From contig NZ_BBJT01000011.1 in the NCBI RefSeq assembly GCF_000739915.1, positions 62,001 to 126,000 of the forward strand: DNA of 64,000 nucleotides, read 5' to 3'. The position numbers were made by a program, and so were the translations under genes. Below the pieces are notes generated by a model. It was not told where the DNA came from. It ran no database searches and saw only the letters and a program-made list of their open reading frames with translations. The stretch comes from Paenibacillus chitinolyticus NBRC 15660. Lineage in GTDB: Bacteria; Bacillota; Bacilli; Paenibacillales; NBRC-103111. Within the stretch, counting starts at the first letter, position 1; the number at the start of each line of letters is the position of its first letter. Positions 9,218-16,885 of this stretch are shown in pieces.

Positions 9218-9445
9218 ATGATGAATAAACTTTTCCGTTCCAGAACAGACCGTAAACTTACAGGACTTTGCGGAGGACTTGCCCAATACCTGAATGTGGA
9301 CGCTACCATCGTCCGCCTGATCGCCGTAATCGGAGCCGTGTTCAGCTTCGGTACCTTCACCCTGATTTACATCATCGCTTCCCTGTTCGTTCCCAAAGAG
9401 CCTTATGGAGGCTACGGCTATCACGATTCTTACCACTCGTACTAA
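9218..9445 (+). CDS. PspC domain membrane protein
   Basis: A 75-residue protein. Residues about 3-62 are a PspC domain: RSRTDRKLTGLCGGLAQYL, followed by a hydrophobic helix pair ending in SLFVPKEP. The tail is Tyr/Gly/His-rich. PspC-type proteins are linked to envelope stress responses; single-domain versions are common in Firmicutes and their role is unsettled. The ribosome site AAGGAGAG precedes tandem ATGs at 9218 and 9221. Divergent from dnaB. Confidence 0.88.
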   Translation: MMNKLFRSRTDRKLTGLCGGLAQYLNVDATIVRLIAVIGAVFSFGTFTLIYIIASLFVPKEPYGGYGYHDSYHSY

Positions 9446-9489
9446 TCGGCTGCGGAAGCCCGCAAAAGGATATCCCGTATAAGTAAGAA

Positions 9490-9517
9490 AGCCCGGAGCT
9501 GCTGCTCCGGGCTTTTT
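9490..9517 (+). terminator. Terminator of the pspC-domain gene
   Basis: AGCCCGGAGC-TGCT-GCTCCGGGCT followed by TTTT; near-perfect stem. Confidence 0.9.
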
Positions 9518-9539
9518 CTGGCTGTCTATACGGCACGTT

Positions 9540-9803
9540 TTAGAACATTTTGAATCCTTTGATTCTCAGCGTGCGGATGGTTGTCCCGCTCACGACGGCT
9601 CCGATGAGCCCGCCGATGACCGGCGCGATGTCCACCACCGTAATCGATGTCATTTTGTCGCTGTAATAGAAGCTCAGTCCGATGATCAGCGCCACAAACG
9701 CATAGACCGGAAACCAGGTCGTTTTCATCAGCATATTTAGAATAAACCCGAGTCCAAAAAACAGCACGAACATCAGGACGATGACGATGACCAACTGAAT
9801 CAA
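9540..9803 (-). CDS. yuiB: YuiB-like membrane protein
   Basis: An 87-residue, very hydrophobic protein with about three membrane segments; the first holds the family-like FVLFFGLGFILNML. It resembles B. subtilis YuiB, of unknown function, which in Bacillus sits near yumB and yumC as here. A TTG at 9803 is chosen: AAAGGAG lies 10 nt upstream and the hydrophobic domain begins straight after. An ATG further upstream (9911) would add an unrelated charged leader without a ribosome site. Confidence 0.7.
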   Translation of the reverse strand: MIQLVIVIVLMFVLFFGLGFILNMLMKTTWFPVYAFVALIIGLSFYYSDKMTSITVVDIAPVIGGLIGAVVSGTTIRTLRIKGFKMF

Positions 9804-9996
9804 AATCGGTCCACTCCTTTTACGCAGTCTTCTCTCTATTGTAAAGCAATTTCCACGGTCAGGTAAAGTGTCCACATCATGAACATTGAGCCCTCGACAC
9901 CGTTTGTTCATTTGCCTTTTGAAAGCGGAGCCGATACAATGAGAAAGATTGGTAAGACCCGAATTTCTCTAGATTAAAGGAGGGTTTCCGTTTCTT

Positions 9997-10743
9997 ATGA
10001 GTGAAGCCATCGAAACATTAGAAGGTTGGTACGCCCTGCACGATTTCCGCCGCATGGACTGGAATGCTTGGAAAGAAGCGTCTCCGGAAGAGCGCAAGCG
10101 CGCGGAGGACGAGCTTCGTTCGTTTATCGGCGAGTGGGCAACAATTGAAGATAATAAAGAAGGAAGCACGGCGCTGTACAGCATCGTAGGCCAGAAGGCC
10201 GATATTCTGTTCATGCAGCTTCGCGAAACGCTCGAAGAGCTGAACGATCTGGAGACCGCCTTCAACAAATCGGCGTTCGCCAAATACACAATCCCGGTCT
10301 ACTCCTATGTATCGGTCGTCGAACTGAGCAGCTACATGGCCAAGCCGGGTTCCGATCCGATGGAAAATCCGGAAGTGGTCGCGCGCTTGAAGCCGACGCT
10401 GCCTAAAGCGAAGCACATCTGCTTCTATCCGATGAACAAACGCCGCGAAGGCGGCGACAACTGGTACATGCTCGACCTCGACTCGCGCAAAGCCATGATG
10501 CGCAGCCACGGCATGATCGGCCGCAGCTACGCCGGCAAAGTCAAACAGATCATCACCGGCTCCGTCGGTTTCGATCTGTGGGAATGGGGCGTCACGCTGT
10601 TCGCCGACGACGCGCTGCAGTTCAAGAAGCTCGTGTACGAGATGCGCTTCGATGAAGTGAGCGCACGCTTCGGCGAGTTCGGCGACTTCTATGTCGGCAA
10701 CCTGCTCGACAATGACCGCCTCGGCCGTCTGCTGGACGTATAA
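9997..10743 (+). CDS. hemQ: Coproheme decarboxylase HemQ/ChdC
   Basis: A 248-residue chlorite-dismutase-family protein. In Gram-positive bacteria it converts coproheme to haem b by peroxide-dependent removal of two carboxyl groups, the last step of the coproporphyrin-dependent route. The catalytic tyrosine matches Y144 in FYPMNKRR and the proximal haem histidine matches H171 in [10 protein letters not shown]. The ribosome site AAAGGAGGG precedes the ATG. It stands alone, away from other haem genes, but within a block of respiratory genes. Confidence 0.95.
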   Translation: MSEAIETLEGWYALHDFRRMDWNAWKEASPEERKRAEDELRSFIGEWATIEDNKEGSTALYSIVGQKADILFMQLRETLEELNDLETAFNKSAFAKYTIPVYSYVSVVELSSYMAKPGSDPMENPEVVARLKPTLPKAKHICFYPMNKRREGGDNWYMLDLDSRKAMMRSHGMIGRSYAGKVKQIITGSVGFDLWEWGVTLFADDALQFKKLVYEMRFDEVSARFGEFGDFYVGNLLDNDRLGRLLDV

Positions 10744-10760
10744 GCCGCCCCGCGGCAAGC

Positions 10761-10805
10761 AAAAAAGCCTGAATGTTTCCCTTAAGGGAACATTCAGGCT
10801 TTTTT
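10761..10805. terminator. Bidirectional terminator after hemQ
   Basis: An AAAAAAGCCTGAATGTT.../...AACATTCAGGCTTTTTT inverted repeat with a TTAA loop. It works in both directions and sits between hemQ and the convergent gene at 10993. Confidence 0.9.
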
Positions 10806-10904
10806 GTGCCCGGCCCGGCGGTGGGGCGTGACGCCTCCGCCAAGGCGGCGCCCCTCGTCCGACAGTTTGCCGCCGCCACCGTCGCTCCTTCCAAGGAGAA
10901 AAGC

Positions 10905-10984
10905 CGCACCTCCGTGCGGTTTTCGTGCGGTTTCGTTCGATTTTCGTGCGGCTCTCGAGGTTTGTGCGGTTCTCGTGCGGCTTT
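10905..10984. repeat. Imperfect short tandem repeats (CGTGCGGTTT-like)
   Basis: About five to six degenerate copies of CGTGCGGTTT or CGTGCGGCT occur head to tail, for example CCGTGCGGTTTTCGTGCGG and TCGTGCGGCTTTG. They lie in the gap between the hemQ terminator and the stop codon of the 92-residue gene. No coding sense is visible. Confidence 0.55.
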
Positions 10985-10992
10985 GATCATAC

Positions 10993-11271
10993 CTAGTCCT
11001 CGTCGTCTTCCTCCGCGATCCGCCTCATTTCGGCTTCCATCTCAGCCTTGCGGCGCAGATAGTCCTCCGTGTCGCGGTCACGCTGGCGGCTCTTCTCCTT
11101 GAGCCGTTCTATCGCCGGAAAGATAAGAATGTCGATCTCCTTCTGGACGACGGCCACGTGACCGTATTCCTTCTGATTCTCCAGATAGTGGCCGACTTCG
11201 ATCAGCGCATTGTAGCGGTCCAGCTCGCTGCGGGTCAAAAGCCCGCGTACCTGTACACTGCAGTGTCTCAT
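10993..11271 (-). CDS. Hypothetical charged helical protein
   Basis: A 92-residue protein I do not recognise. The C-terminal half (about 50-92) is highly charged, rich in Glu, Arg and Lys, and predicted by eye to be a long helix or coiled coil ending EEDDED. The N-terminal part begins MRHCSVQVRGLLTRSELDRYNAL. No membrane segment or catalytic motif is visible. A strong ribosome site GGGAGGTG stands before the ATG, and the gene follows the NDH-2 gene on the same strand, separated by a probable terminator. Confidence 0.65.
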   Translation of the reverse strand: MRHCSVQVRGLLTRSELDRYNALIEVGHYLENQKEYGHVAVVQKEIDILIFPAIERLKEKSRQRDRDTEDYLRRKAEMEAEMRRIAEEDDED

Positions 11272-11312
11272 TTCGTATGTACACCTCCCCTGGCTGCCTT
11301 ATCCGTTTCAGC

Positions 11313-11365
11313 AAAAAAGCCGCCCCGGCGCGCCCTTCTGCGGACGGTTGCCGGTAGCGGCTTCG
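11313..11365 (-). terminator. Probable terminator after the NDH-2 gene
   Basis: On the minus strand GAAGCCGC pairs with GCGGCTT around a long GC-rich loop and is followed by TTTTTTG. The long loop lowers certainty. Confidence 0.5.
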
Positions 11366-11393
11366 TTCTGGATCATCCTGTCCGGAAAACCGG

Positions 11394-12587
11394 TTAGCGC
11401 AGCTTTCCTTTGCGGACTACGAGCGGAAGACCGCCAATCGTATACAGGTAGCGCATATCGATGACTTTCTTCATTAGAGCCGCCGTACCGCCCTTCATTT
11501 TCTTCGTTCCGACAATGCCGATGGCTTCGCCTTTGCCCAGGGAAGCTACCGTGCCGCGGTTGACGAACGCGAATTCCTTCAATGCGTTCCCGCGGATGGA
11601 AGCCACGAGGTTGAACGCGCAGTTCTCCCCCTGCTGGGTCGCGATTTGAGCCGTCGGCGGGTAAGGCCTGCCTTCGGGATTCATCACCAAGGAGCAGTCG
11701 CCCGTTACGAAAATATTGTCGTAACCCGGCGCGCGCAGGAATTCATCGACCTTAATGCGGCCGCGCATCGTTTCGAAGCCCGCATCCTCCAGGAGATGAT
11801 TGCCGCGGATTCCTCCCGTCCAGATGACGGTTCCCGCTTTGATGAATTCATCCCCTGCGATGAGGACGCCTTCCGGCGTGCATTCCTTGATCGCCGTGGC
11901 GATTTTGAACGTGACGCCTTTATCGGTGAGCAGGCGCATCGCGTACTCCACCAGCTCCGGATCGAAGCCGGGCAAAGCCGTCGGAGCCGCTTCGATATTA
12001 TAAATATGGACAAGCGCCGGGTCCACGTCGAACTCTTTGCACAGTTCGGGGATACGGTCCGCCAGTTCTCCGACGAATTCAATGCCGGAGAAGCCCGCGC
12101 CGCCTACGACGAAAGTGAGCAGCTCCTTGCGGTCCGGTTCCTGCTTGAATCTGGCGAACTGATATTCGATATGTTCGCGGATATGACGTACGCTGTTAAT
12201 GCTGCGGATCGTCATCGCATATTCTTTTAAACCCGGGATTCCGAACGTTTCCGGCTCGCCGCCGAGACCGATAACCAGATAATCGTAGGACAGGGTACCG
12301 TCTTCGAGGATGACTTTCTTCTCCCCCGGGCGGATTTGAACTACGGTCGATTTAACGAAGTCCACTTTGAATTCATCGATCAGAGAGGAAATATTGACGC
12401 GTGCATTATCAGGTTTATCCGTTCCGGCTGCGGGCATATGCAGATGGGTCGTAATATAATGATAATCATGCTTGTTCACCAGCGTTACGTCCGCTTCGTT
12501 ATAATTTAACAGTTTCTGAAGACGTAAAGATGTTACAACACCACCGTAGCCAGCGCCCAATATGACTATCCTTGGGACTCTACTCAT
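11394..12587 (-). CDS. yumB: Type II NADH dehydrogenase-like flavoprotein (YumB-like)
   Basis: A 397-residue pyridine nucleotide-disulfide oxidoreductase. FAD site LGAGYGG at about 11-17, NAD(P)H site VVGGAGFSGIE at about 160-170, and a second FAD-contact region NIFVTGDCSLV. NDH-2 enzymes pass electrons from NADH to menaquinone without pumping protons and bind the membrane through their C-terminal part. It resembles YumB of Bacillus, whose neighbour yumC lies divergently here too. A Rex-like site is found about 40 nt upstream of the start codon. Confidence 0.9.
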   Translation of the reverse strand: MSRVPRIVILGAGYGGVVTSLRLQKLLNYNEADVTLVNKHDYHYITTHLHMPAAGTDKPDNARVNISSLIDEFKVDFVKSTVVQIRPGEKKVILEDGTLSYDYLVIGLGGEPETFGIPGLKEYAMTIRSINSVRHIREHIEYQFARFKQEPDRKELLTFVVGGAGFSGIEFVGELADRIPELCKEFDVDPALVHIYNIEAAPTALPGFDPELVEYAMRLLTDKGVTFKIATAIKECTPEGVLIAGDEFIKAGTVIWTGGIRGNHLLEDAGFETMRGRIKVDEFLRAPGYDNIFVTGDCSLVMNPEGRPYPPTAQIATQQGENCAFNLVASIRGNALKEFAFVNRGTVASLGKGEAIGIVGTKKMKGGTAALMKKVIDMRYLYTIGGLPLVVRKGKLR

Positions 12588-12626
12588 TGGTTCTCTCTCA
12601 CTTCCATACTTTTTTAAGGGCTTGCA

Positions 12627-12644
12627 TTGTGAAAATTAACACAT
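12627..12644. promoter_or_regulatory. Possible Rex operator upstream of the NDH-2 gene
   Basis: TTGTGAAAATTAACACAT compared with the Rex consensus TTGTGAA-N4-TTCACAA: the left half is complete and the right half keeps only CACA. Rex senses NADH/NAD and represses ndh in Bacillus, so the place makes sense, but the match is partial. Confidence 0.35.
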
Positions 12645-12876
12645 ATCACCTAACGGATATGTCCGTGAAAATGTTTCTCTCTCTATCCTTAGAGCCAGGC
12701 AAATTCGCCATTTTTCACGGAAATGCAGCACCAATCTCATGCAATCATATAATGTGCCCTGTTAAATAGCAAGGGTCAATTTCCTCAAAAACGAAGGTTT
12801 TCCAACCAGTAATTTCCACCCGTTAAAAGGGAAGTAAGTCCCAAATTAGCGCCTTTGGAAGAGCCTTTCGGAAGGA

Positions 12877-12905
12877 TTGTCAACCGGTTTACTCGGCTTT
12901 ATACA
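12877..12905 (+). promoter_or_regulatory. yumC promoter
   Basis: TTGTCA (12877-12882), 17 nt, TATACA (12900-12905), 80 nt upstream of the GTG start. Confidence 0.6.
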
Positions 12906-12985
12906 TCTATTTGGTTTATTTCCTCAATCCCGAGGTTTATAATGGAGCAGAAAGCAATGTGCAGAACAGTGGAGGTGTCCGAGTA

Positions 12986-13990
12986 GTGAGTGAAACCGAA
13001 ATTCAGCACGACCAAGTGAAAGATCTGATCATCATCGGGGCCGGACCGGCCGGTATGTTTGCCGCGTTTTACGGGGGAATGCGCCAGGCTTCCGTTACAT
13101 TAATCGAAAGTATGCCTCAATTGGGCGGGCAGCTTGCCGCTTTGTATCCGGAGAAGCATATATACGATGTAGCGGGATTTCCGAAAGTGACCGCGCAGGA
13201 GCTTGTGAACAGCCTGGCCGTCCAGATGAATCACTTTCCGATTCACGTTTGTCTGGAAGAGAAAGTTCTGCAGGTGGTCAAGAAAGAGGAGCGCTTGTTC
13301 GAGGTTATCACCGATAAGGAATCCCATTTGGGCAAAGCGGTTATCATTACCGGGGGCGTCGGCGCCTTCGAACCGCGCCGGCTGGAATTGCCGGAGGCCT
13401 CCCGGTACGAGAAAACGAATCTGCACTATTTCGTCAGTGATCTGAACTCGTTCGCCGGCCAGAAGGTTCTTATCAGCGGAGGAGGAGATTCCGCCGTCGA
13501 CTGGTCGCTCATGCTGGAGCCGATCGCCGAGCAGGTTACGCTCATTCACCGCCGGGATAAATTCCGCGCCCATGAGCACAGCGTGGAGAAACTGATGAAT
13601 TCCCGCGTCAACGTCGTCACGCCGACCGAAATCACCAATTTGGAGGGCGACGACGCCATCCGCAAAGTTACCCTGAAGCACGTCAAGACGGGCGAAGAAA
13701 CGGTGCTCGACGTGGATGCCGTTATCGTTAATTTCGGTTTCGTTTCTTCATTGGGTCCGATCTCGGAGTGGGGACTTCAGATCGAGAACGGCTCCATCGT
13801 CGTCGATTCGCGGATGGAGACGAACGTGCCCGGCATTTTCGCGGCAGGAGACATCACCACGTACCCCGGCAAGCTGAAGCTCATCGCCGTGGGCTTCGGA
13901 GAAGCGCCTACCGCCGTCAACAACGCGAAAGTTTATCTGGACCCGTCCGCCAAACTTTCACCGGGACACAGCAGCAACATGAAGTTCTGA
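12986..13990 (+). CDS. yumC: Ferredoxin/flavodoxin-NADP+ reductase (YumC-like)
   Basis: A 334-residue thioredoxin-reductase-like flavoprotein lacking the redox CxxC, as in the YumC type of ferredoxin-NADP+ reductase. FAD motif [17 protein letters not shown] at the N-terminus, NADP motif [11 protein letters not shown] at about 163-173, C-terminal FAD contact [12 protein letters not shown]. It moves electrons between NADPH and ferredoxin or flavodoxin. The GTG at 12986 is chosen since GGAGGTG lies 8 nt upstream; a GTG at 12911 would add 25 unrelated residues and overlap the promoter region. Fe-S genes further on (erpA, yutI) fit this role. Confidence 0.92.
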   Translation: MSETEIQHDQVKDLIIIGAGPAGMFAAFYGGMRQASVTLIESMPQLGGQLAALYPEKHIYDVAGFPKVTAQELVNSLAVQMNHFPIHVCLEEKVLQVVKKEERLFEVITDKESHLGKAVIITGGVGAFEPRRLELPEASRYEKTNLHYFVSDLNSFAGQKVLISGGGDSAVDWSLMLEPIAEQVTLIHRRDKFRAHEHSVEKLMNSRVNVVTPTEITNLEGDDAIRKVTLKHVKTGEETVLDVDAVIVNFGFVSSLGPISEWGLQIENGSIVVDSRMETNVPGIFAAGDITTYPGKLKLIAVGFGEAPTAVNNAKVYLDPSAKLSPGHSSNMKF

Positions 13991-14091
13991 TACAGGAGCC
14001 GCAGGCCGACTCTTACAAATGAAAATAAAGCACGAAGGGCATTCTAACTTTGACGCCGCGAACCCGCGAGCCGATTGAGGAGGAATGCCTT

Positions 14092-14346
14092 TTGTCTACT
14101 TTCTGCACCGTTTGCAACGGAATGGACATGCTTAGCGCCGTCTGTCCGCACTGCGGAAGCGGCAGCGCGTCCGACTGCGGACGGGTTAACGATTATTTCG
14201 GCCCCTATTCTCCTTACCGCCCGATCGAGGAGATCTCCATGACCAACGGATACCCGGATGTCACGCGGAGCGAATGTCTGCATATGCTTTATTGCGAGGC
14301 ATGCGGCGCAAGCTCCGTGCTGGCCGTTCCCGAGAGCTGCACTTGA
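14092..14346 (+). CDS. Hypothetical double zinc-ribbon-like protein
   Basis: An 84-residue protein with three CxxC pairs: FCTVCNGM and VCPHCGSG near the N-terminus and YCEACGAS near the C-terminus. These could bind one or two zinc ions. The middle part is Pro/Tyr-rich. I do not recognise the family. A TTG at 14092 is chosen because GAGGAGGAA lies 7 nt upstream; an upstream ATG at 14050 would place this ribosome site inside the gene. About 100 nt after yumC, possibly cotranscribed. Confidence 0.6.
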   Translation: MSTFCTVCNGMDMLSAVCPHCGSGSASDCGRVNDYFGPYSPYRPIEEISMTNGYPDVTRSECLHMLYCEACGASSVLAVPESCT

Positions 14347-14375
14347 TCTTCAATCTTCTATATTGACCGACGGAC

Positions 14376-14404
14376 AAAAAAAGAAGCTACGCAAGCGCAG
14401 CTTC
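14376..14404 (-). terminator. Terminator of sda
   Basis: A GAAGCTGCGC/GCGTAGCTTC stem followed on the minus strand by seven Ts. It overlaps the last codons and stop of sda. Confidence 0.8.
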
Positions 14405-14542
14405 ATCGCTATGATAAGCTTCCAGCACAATATGTCTCCGGTTAATTTCGCCTAGTAGTAAATCGACAAATTCCGATTCCAGTTCAAGGTCAAGGGCTTT
14501 GAAATACGATTCAACGAGGGTCTCGTCGCTAATCTGTCTCAT
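14387..14542 (-). CDS. sda: Sporulation checkpoint inhibitor Sda
   Basis: A 51-residue protein, MRQISDETLVESYFKALDLE then an acidic helix and EINRRHI, clearly like B. subtilis Sda (46 residues) in its two-helix hairpin. Sda binds the dimerisation domain of sporulation histidine kinases such as KinA and blocks autophosphorylation while replication is under way. The hydrophobic contact residues of the hairpin (L and F around 17-28) are kept. A short C-terminal extension is extra. The ribosome site AAAGGTGG stands 5 nt before the ATG. Upstream lies a DnaA-box cluster, as known for sda regulation by DnaA. Confidence 0.93.
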   Translation of the reverse strand: MRQISDETLVESYFKALDLELESEFVDLLLGEINRRHIVLEAYHSDEAALA

Positions 14543-14570
14543 ACCAACCACCTTTCCTGCTTAACTTGTC

Positions 14571-14576
14571 ATTATA
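14571..14576 (-). promoter_or_regulatory. sda promoter -10 element
   Basis: TATAAT on the minus strand, 29 nt before the sda start. The -35 is weak (TTCTAA, 17 nt upstream), as expected for an activated promoter, and the nearest DnaA box (14611-14619) begins about 10 nt upstream of that -35 (14594-14599). Confidence 0.55.
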
Positions 14577-14610
14577 TTACCATGTGCCAAAAATTAGAAC
14601 AATCGTTCTG

Positions 14611-14709
14611 TTATCCACAATCCCATGTGCATATCTTGTGGGTAATTTGTGAATAGACTCTAATATTGGCGAGTTTTGTAGGTGGATGATGTGGACAAAG
14701 TTATACACA
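14611..14709. promoter_or_regulatory. Cluster of five DnaA boxes upstream of sda
   Basis: Boxes: TTATCCACA (14611-14619, perfect), TTACCCACA (minus, 14637-14645), CTATTCACA (minus, 14648-14656), TTGTCCACA (minus, 14690-14698) and TTATACACA (14701-14709, fits TTATNCACA). Three have one mismatch. DnaA directly activates sda in B. subtilis, so this is a plausible DnaA-controlled promoter. No dnaA, dnaN or AT-rich unwinding element is seen, so it is not the origin. Confidence 0.8.
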
Positions 14710-14983
14710 ACTTTTTGTACTTTACTGTGATAAAAACAAATAATCGGAACTTGTCCCTCCATCAACAGAATTCATGAAGCTTCATTTGCGGATTTATTCA
14801 AATCTCCGCACTGATTTCCCATATAACGGGAATAATGCGACTCTTTTCGCATATATTGAACATAGTTGTCGTCCCTACTCCCTTTTGGAACCTGTAAATT
14901 TCACAGGATGGACGATCTCATTTAACGTAGATTTAATACTGGCCGTTTATACTGGGTTCAGTAAGCGAAAGGAGAAGTGAGTC

Positions 14984-15145
14984 ATGATCGTCTACGACAT
15001 CGTAGTCAACGGAGAAGTGAAAGAGACCATCCGGCCGCAGAAGCTCCGTTTGAAGGAACTGTATGCGTACATGCTGGAACAGTCCAAGCAGATGAAGATG
15101 AAGTACGGGGAGAACACACGTGTTCTCAAACGCATTCTCTATTAA
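14984..15145 (+). CDS. Hypothetical small protein
   Basis: A 53-residue basic protein, MIVYDIVVNGEVKETIRPQK then a Lys/Met-rich helix ending TRVLKRILY. I do not recognise it. Support: AAGGAGAAGTGA ribosome site in front of ATG, a TATACT-like -10 at about 14948, and an uninterrupted frame ending 66 nt before mscL. The first 20 residues look like a beta-hairpin and the rest like one helix. Confidence 0.55.
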   Translation: MIVYDIVVNGEVKETIRPQKLRLKELYAYMLEQSKQMKMKYGENTRVLKRILY

Positions 15146-15211
15146 TTGTGTATTGATTCCCTGCCGCCTCCTTTGATAGACTAGGAGGGTAAAAGGGAGG
15201 CTGTATAGAAC

Positions 15212-15664
15212 TTGGAAAATCAACCTAAAAAAATTCAAATCATCGGCGAATTCAAAAAGTTTATTATGCGCGGCAACGTTGTGGACCTTGCGGTCGGCGT
15301 TATCATAGGGGCCGCTTTCAATAAAATCGTGACCTCGCTCGTCAACGATATCCTTATGCCCCCGATCGGTCTGCTGCTCGGCAAGATGGACTTCAAGAAT
15401 TTAAAGCTTCCTCTGTCAGGCGGCGTCACGATCAATTACGGAGCCTTTATCAATAACATCATCGATTTTCTCATCGTTTCGGCCGTCATTTTCCTGATGA
15501 TCCGCCAGATGAACAAGCTGCGCAGAAAAGAAGAACCTCAAGAGGAAGTCAAGTCCGAGCCGACGAAGGAGTGCCCTTACTGCATTTCGGAAATCGCCGC
15601 GAAGGCAACCCGCTGTCCTCGCTGCACCTCGGTGCTTGAACCGGAAGCTCTGCCCCAATCATAG
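15212..15664 (+). CDS. mscL: Large-conductance mechanosensitive channel MscL
   Basis: A 150-residue protein; MscL is usually 120-150. TM1 holds the family core [19 protein letters not shown], and TM2 lies at about 75-97. It opens as a homopentamer under membrane tension to release solutes in osmotic shock. The C-terminal end carries a double CxxC zinc-ribbon ([18 protein letters not shown]), found in some Firmicute MscL proteins. TTG start with AAAGGGAGG upstream. Confidence 0.95.
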   Translation: MENQPKKIQIIGEFKKFIMRGNVVDLAVGVIIGAAFNKIVTSLVNDILMPPIGLLLGKMDFKNLKLPLSGGVTINYGAFINNIIDFLIVSAVIFLMIRQMNKLRRKEEPQEEVKSEPTKECPYCISEIAAKATRCPRCTSVLEPEALPQS

Positions 15665-15718
15665 GGCCGGTTCACTCTGTGTTCATTTCACATCTTAACC
15701 TATTGAATTCCACAAAAG

Positions 15719-15766
15719 AAACCTGCTAGATGGGCAGCCTTCGGGCGCATCTAGCAGGTTTTTATT
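15719..15766 (+). terminator. Terminator of mscL
   Basis: A 14-bp stem AAACCTGCTAGATG / CATCTAGCAGGTTT followed by TTATTTTT. Confidence 0.9.
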
Positions 15767-15845
15767 TTTCCGGCCTCTCATGGTCCCTGAAACAAAAAAA
15801 GAACCGCAGGGACGTAAACCGCCCTGGGGTTCTCTCTTAACCGGC

Positions 15846-16211
15846 TTAGTCGTCGCACTTCTCCGCTTTGCCCTCTTCGCCTTTTACCTTGAAGGAAGCG
15901 CCGCAGCCGCAAGATGCTACCGCATTGGGATTGTCGATCGTGAAACCTCCGCCCATGCCCGCATCCTTGTAGTCAATCTCGACGCCATACAAGTATTTCG
16001 CACTTTCCGGGTCCACGACCACTTTCAAGCCGCTGAAATCCAGAACCTTATCTTCTTCCTTCTGGTCGTTGTCGAAGCCCATACCGTACGAAAAACCGCT
16101 GCATCCGCCTTCTTTGACACCGACGCGCAGAAAAAGATCCGGCGTCTCCTCGGCCGCGAGCATTTCCTTGATTTTGTCCGTCGCCTCTTCACTGATCTTG
16201 ATCAGACTCAT
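15846..16211 (-). CDS. erpA: A-type iron-sulfur carrier ErpA/YutM-like
   Basis: A 121-residue HesB/IscA-type protein with the three ligand cysteines C37 (GGCSGFSYG), C101 and C103 (SCGCG). A-type carriers pass [4Fe-4S] clusters to apoproteins. The tail after the CGCG motif is unusually long and acidic/Lys-rich. Start follows AAGGAGGTTTATTTAT. In Bacillus the yutM gene lies in the same region as yutI, yutJ and yuzB, as here. Confidence 0.92.
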   Translation of the reverse strand: MSLIKISEEATDKIKEMLAAEETPDLFLRVGVKEGGCSGFSYGMGFDNDQKEEDKVLDFSGLKVVVDPESAKYLYGVEIDYKDAGMGGGFTIDNPNAVASCGCGASFKVKGEEGKAEKCDD

Positions 16212-16307
16212 ATAAATAAACCTCCTTGTACGGAGCGGCCTTAACTCCAGCGCCTGACTCCTGAAAGCAGTCTTTTAGTAATCCACTTATCTTCCTATAG
16301 TATACTC

Positions 16308-16511
16308 CTATTCAAGCTTCGTCTCAAGGGGTGACTCTCCCCGCTCCAGCTGGTAGTACCGCAATATAAGTTTGTCGAGTCTTCTGCTGTCGTGCTGTAC
16401 ACTCGGGTGCAGGAATCCGTATTTCATCCCGTTCTCTACCATTTGGGACCGCAGTTGCTCGATTCTGACGTCAAGCTTCTGTCTGCATTCCCACTCCTCC
16501 GATTGCTGCAT
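16308..16511 (-). CDS. Spo0E-like sporulation regulatory protein
   Basis: A 67-residue protein with the helical-hairpin pattern of the Spo0E family of aspartyl-phosphate phosphatases, IEQLRSQMVENGMKYGFL then SRRLDKLILRYYQLE. The family dephosphorylates Spo0A~P through the SQELD motif; here that place reads SRRLD, keeping Ser, Leu and Asp but changing Gln-Glu to Arg-Arg, so activity is uncertain. The ATG at 16511 is chosen; codons further upstream give an unrelated hydrophobic leader. Confidence 0.75.
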   Translation of the reverse strand: MQQSEEWECRQKLDVRIEQLRSQMVENGMKYGFLHPSVQHDSRRLDKLILRYYQLERGESPLETKLE

Positions 16512-16885
16512 ATGTACCGACCATCCTATCCAAAAAAAGATCACCATTTTAGTGTACATCAAACCCCGAAGGATAATAAAGACCTTTTTACCAGTTTTTG
16601 TCCGGGTCTGCGAATATATTTACCGGCAAACTGTTACTAAGGCGTCGGTTCAAGCCGCTCTGGAAGAGCTGCAAGCTTTATCCTTATTGCCCCTTTGGGA
16701 TGACAGGTTTATAATAGGAGGGATGAAACCGGACTTTTATCGCTTTTTTTAGTATGGAATCCTGCAGCCGACGTTATACGGTTGACGGGATATGCTTCTT
16801 TGTAGAGGTTCACTTGAATTTTTGAACGTACGGTGAAAAATTTACACAGGATGGATTCAAAAGATCCGACGGGGAGGGTATACTA
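16512..16885. other. Intergenic region upstream of mqnE
   Basis: A 374-nt gap between divergent genes. A possible rightward promoter TTGCCC-17-TATAAT ends at about 16715, followed by AGGAGGG and a 9-codon mini-frame (16723-16752), which may be a leader peptide or chance. No other feature is recognised. Confidence 0.4.

Larger units (their letters stand above)
12588..12985. other. Divergent regulatory region yumB/yumC
   Basis: A 398-nt gap with no gene. It contains a Rex-like site (12627-12644), an inverted repeat TCCGTGAAAATG (12662-12673) / CATTTTTCACGGA (12709-12721), and the yumC promoter (12877-12905). I saw no Fur-type box. Confidence 0.5.

Noticed and set aside
14588-14760. DnaA boxes as a replication origin
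   Set aside because: No dnaA, dnaN or AT-rich unwinding element; the boxes point to sda regulation instead.
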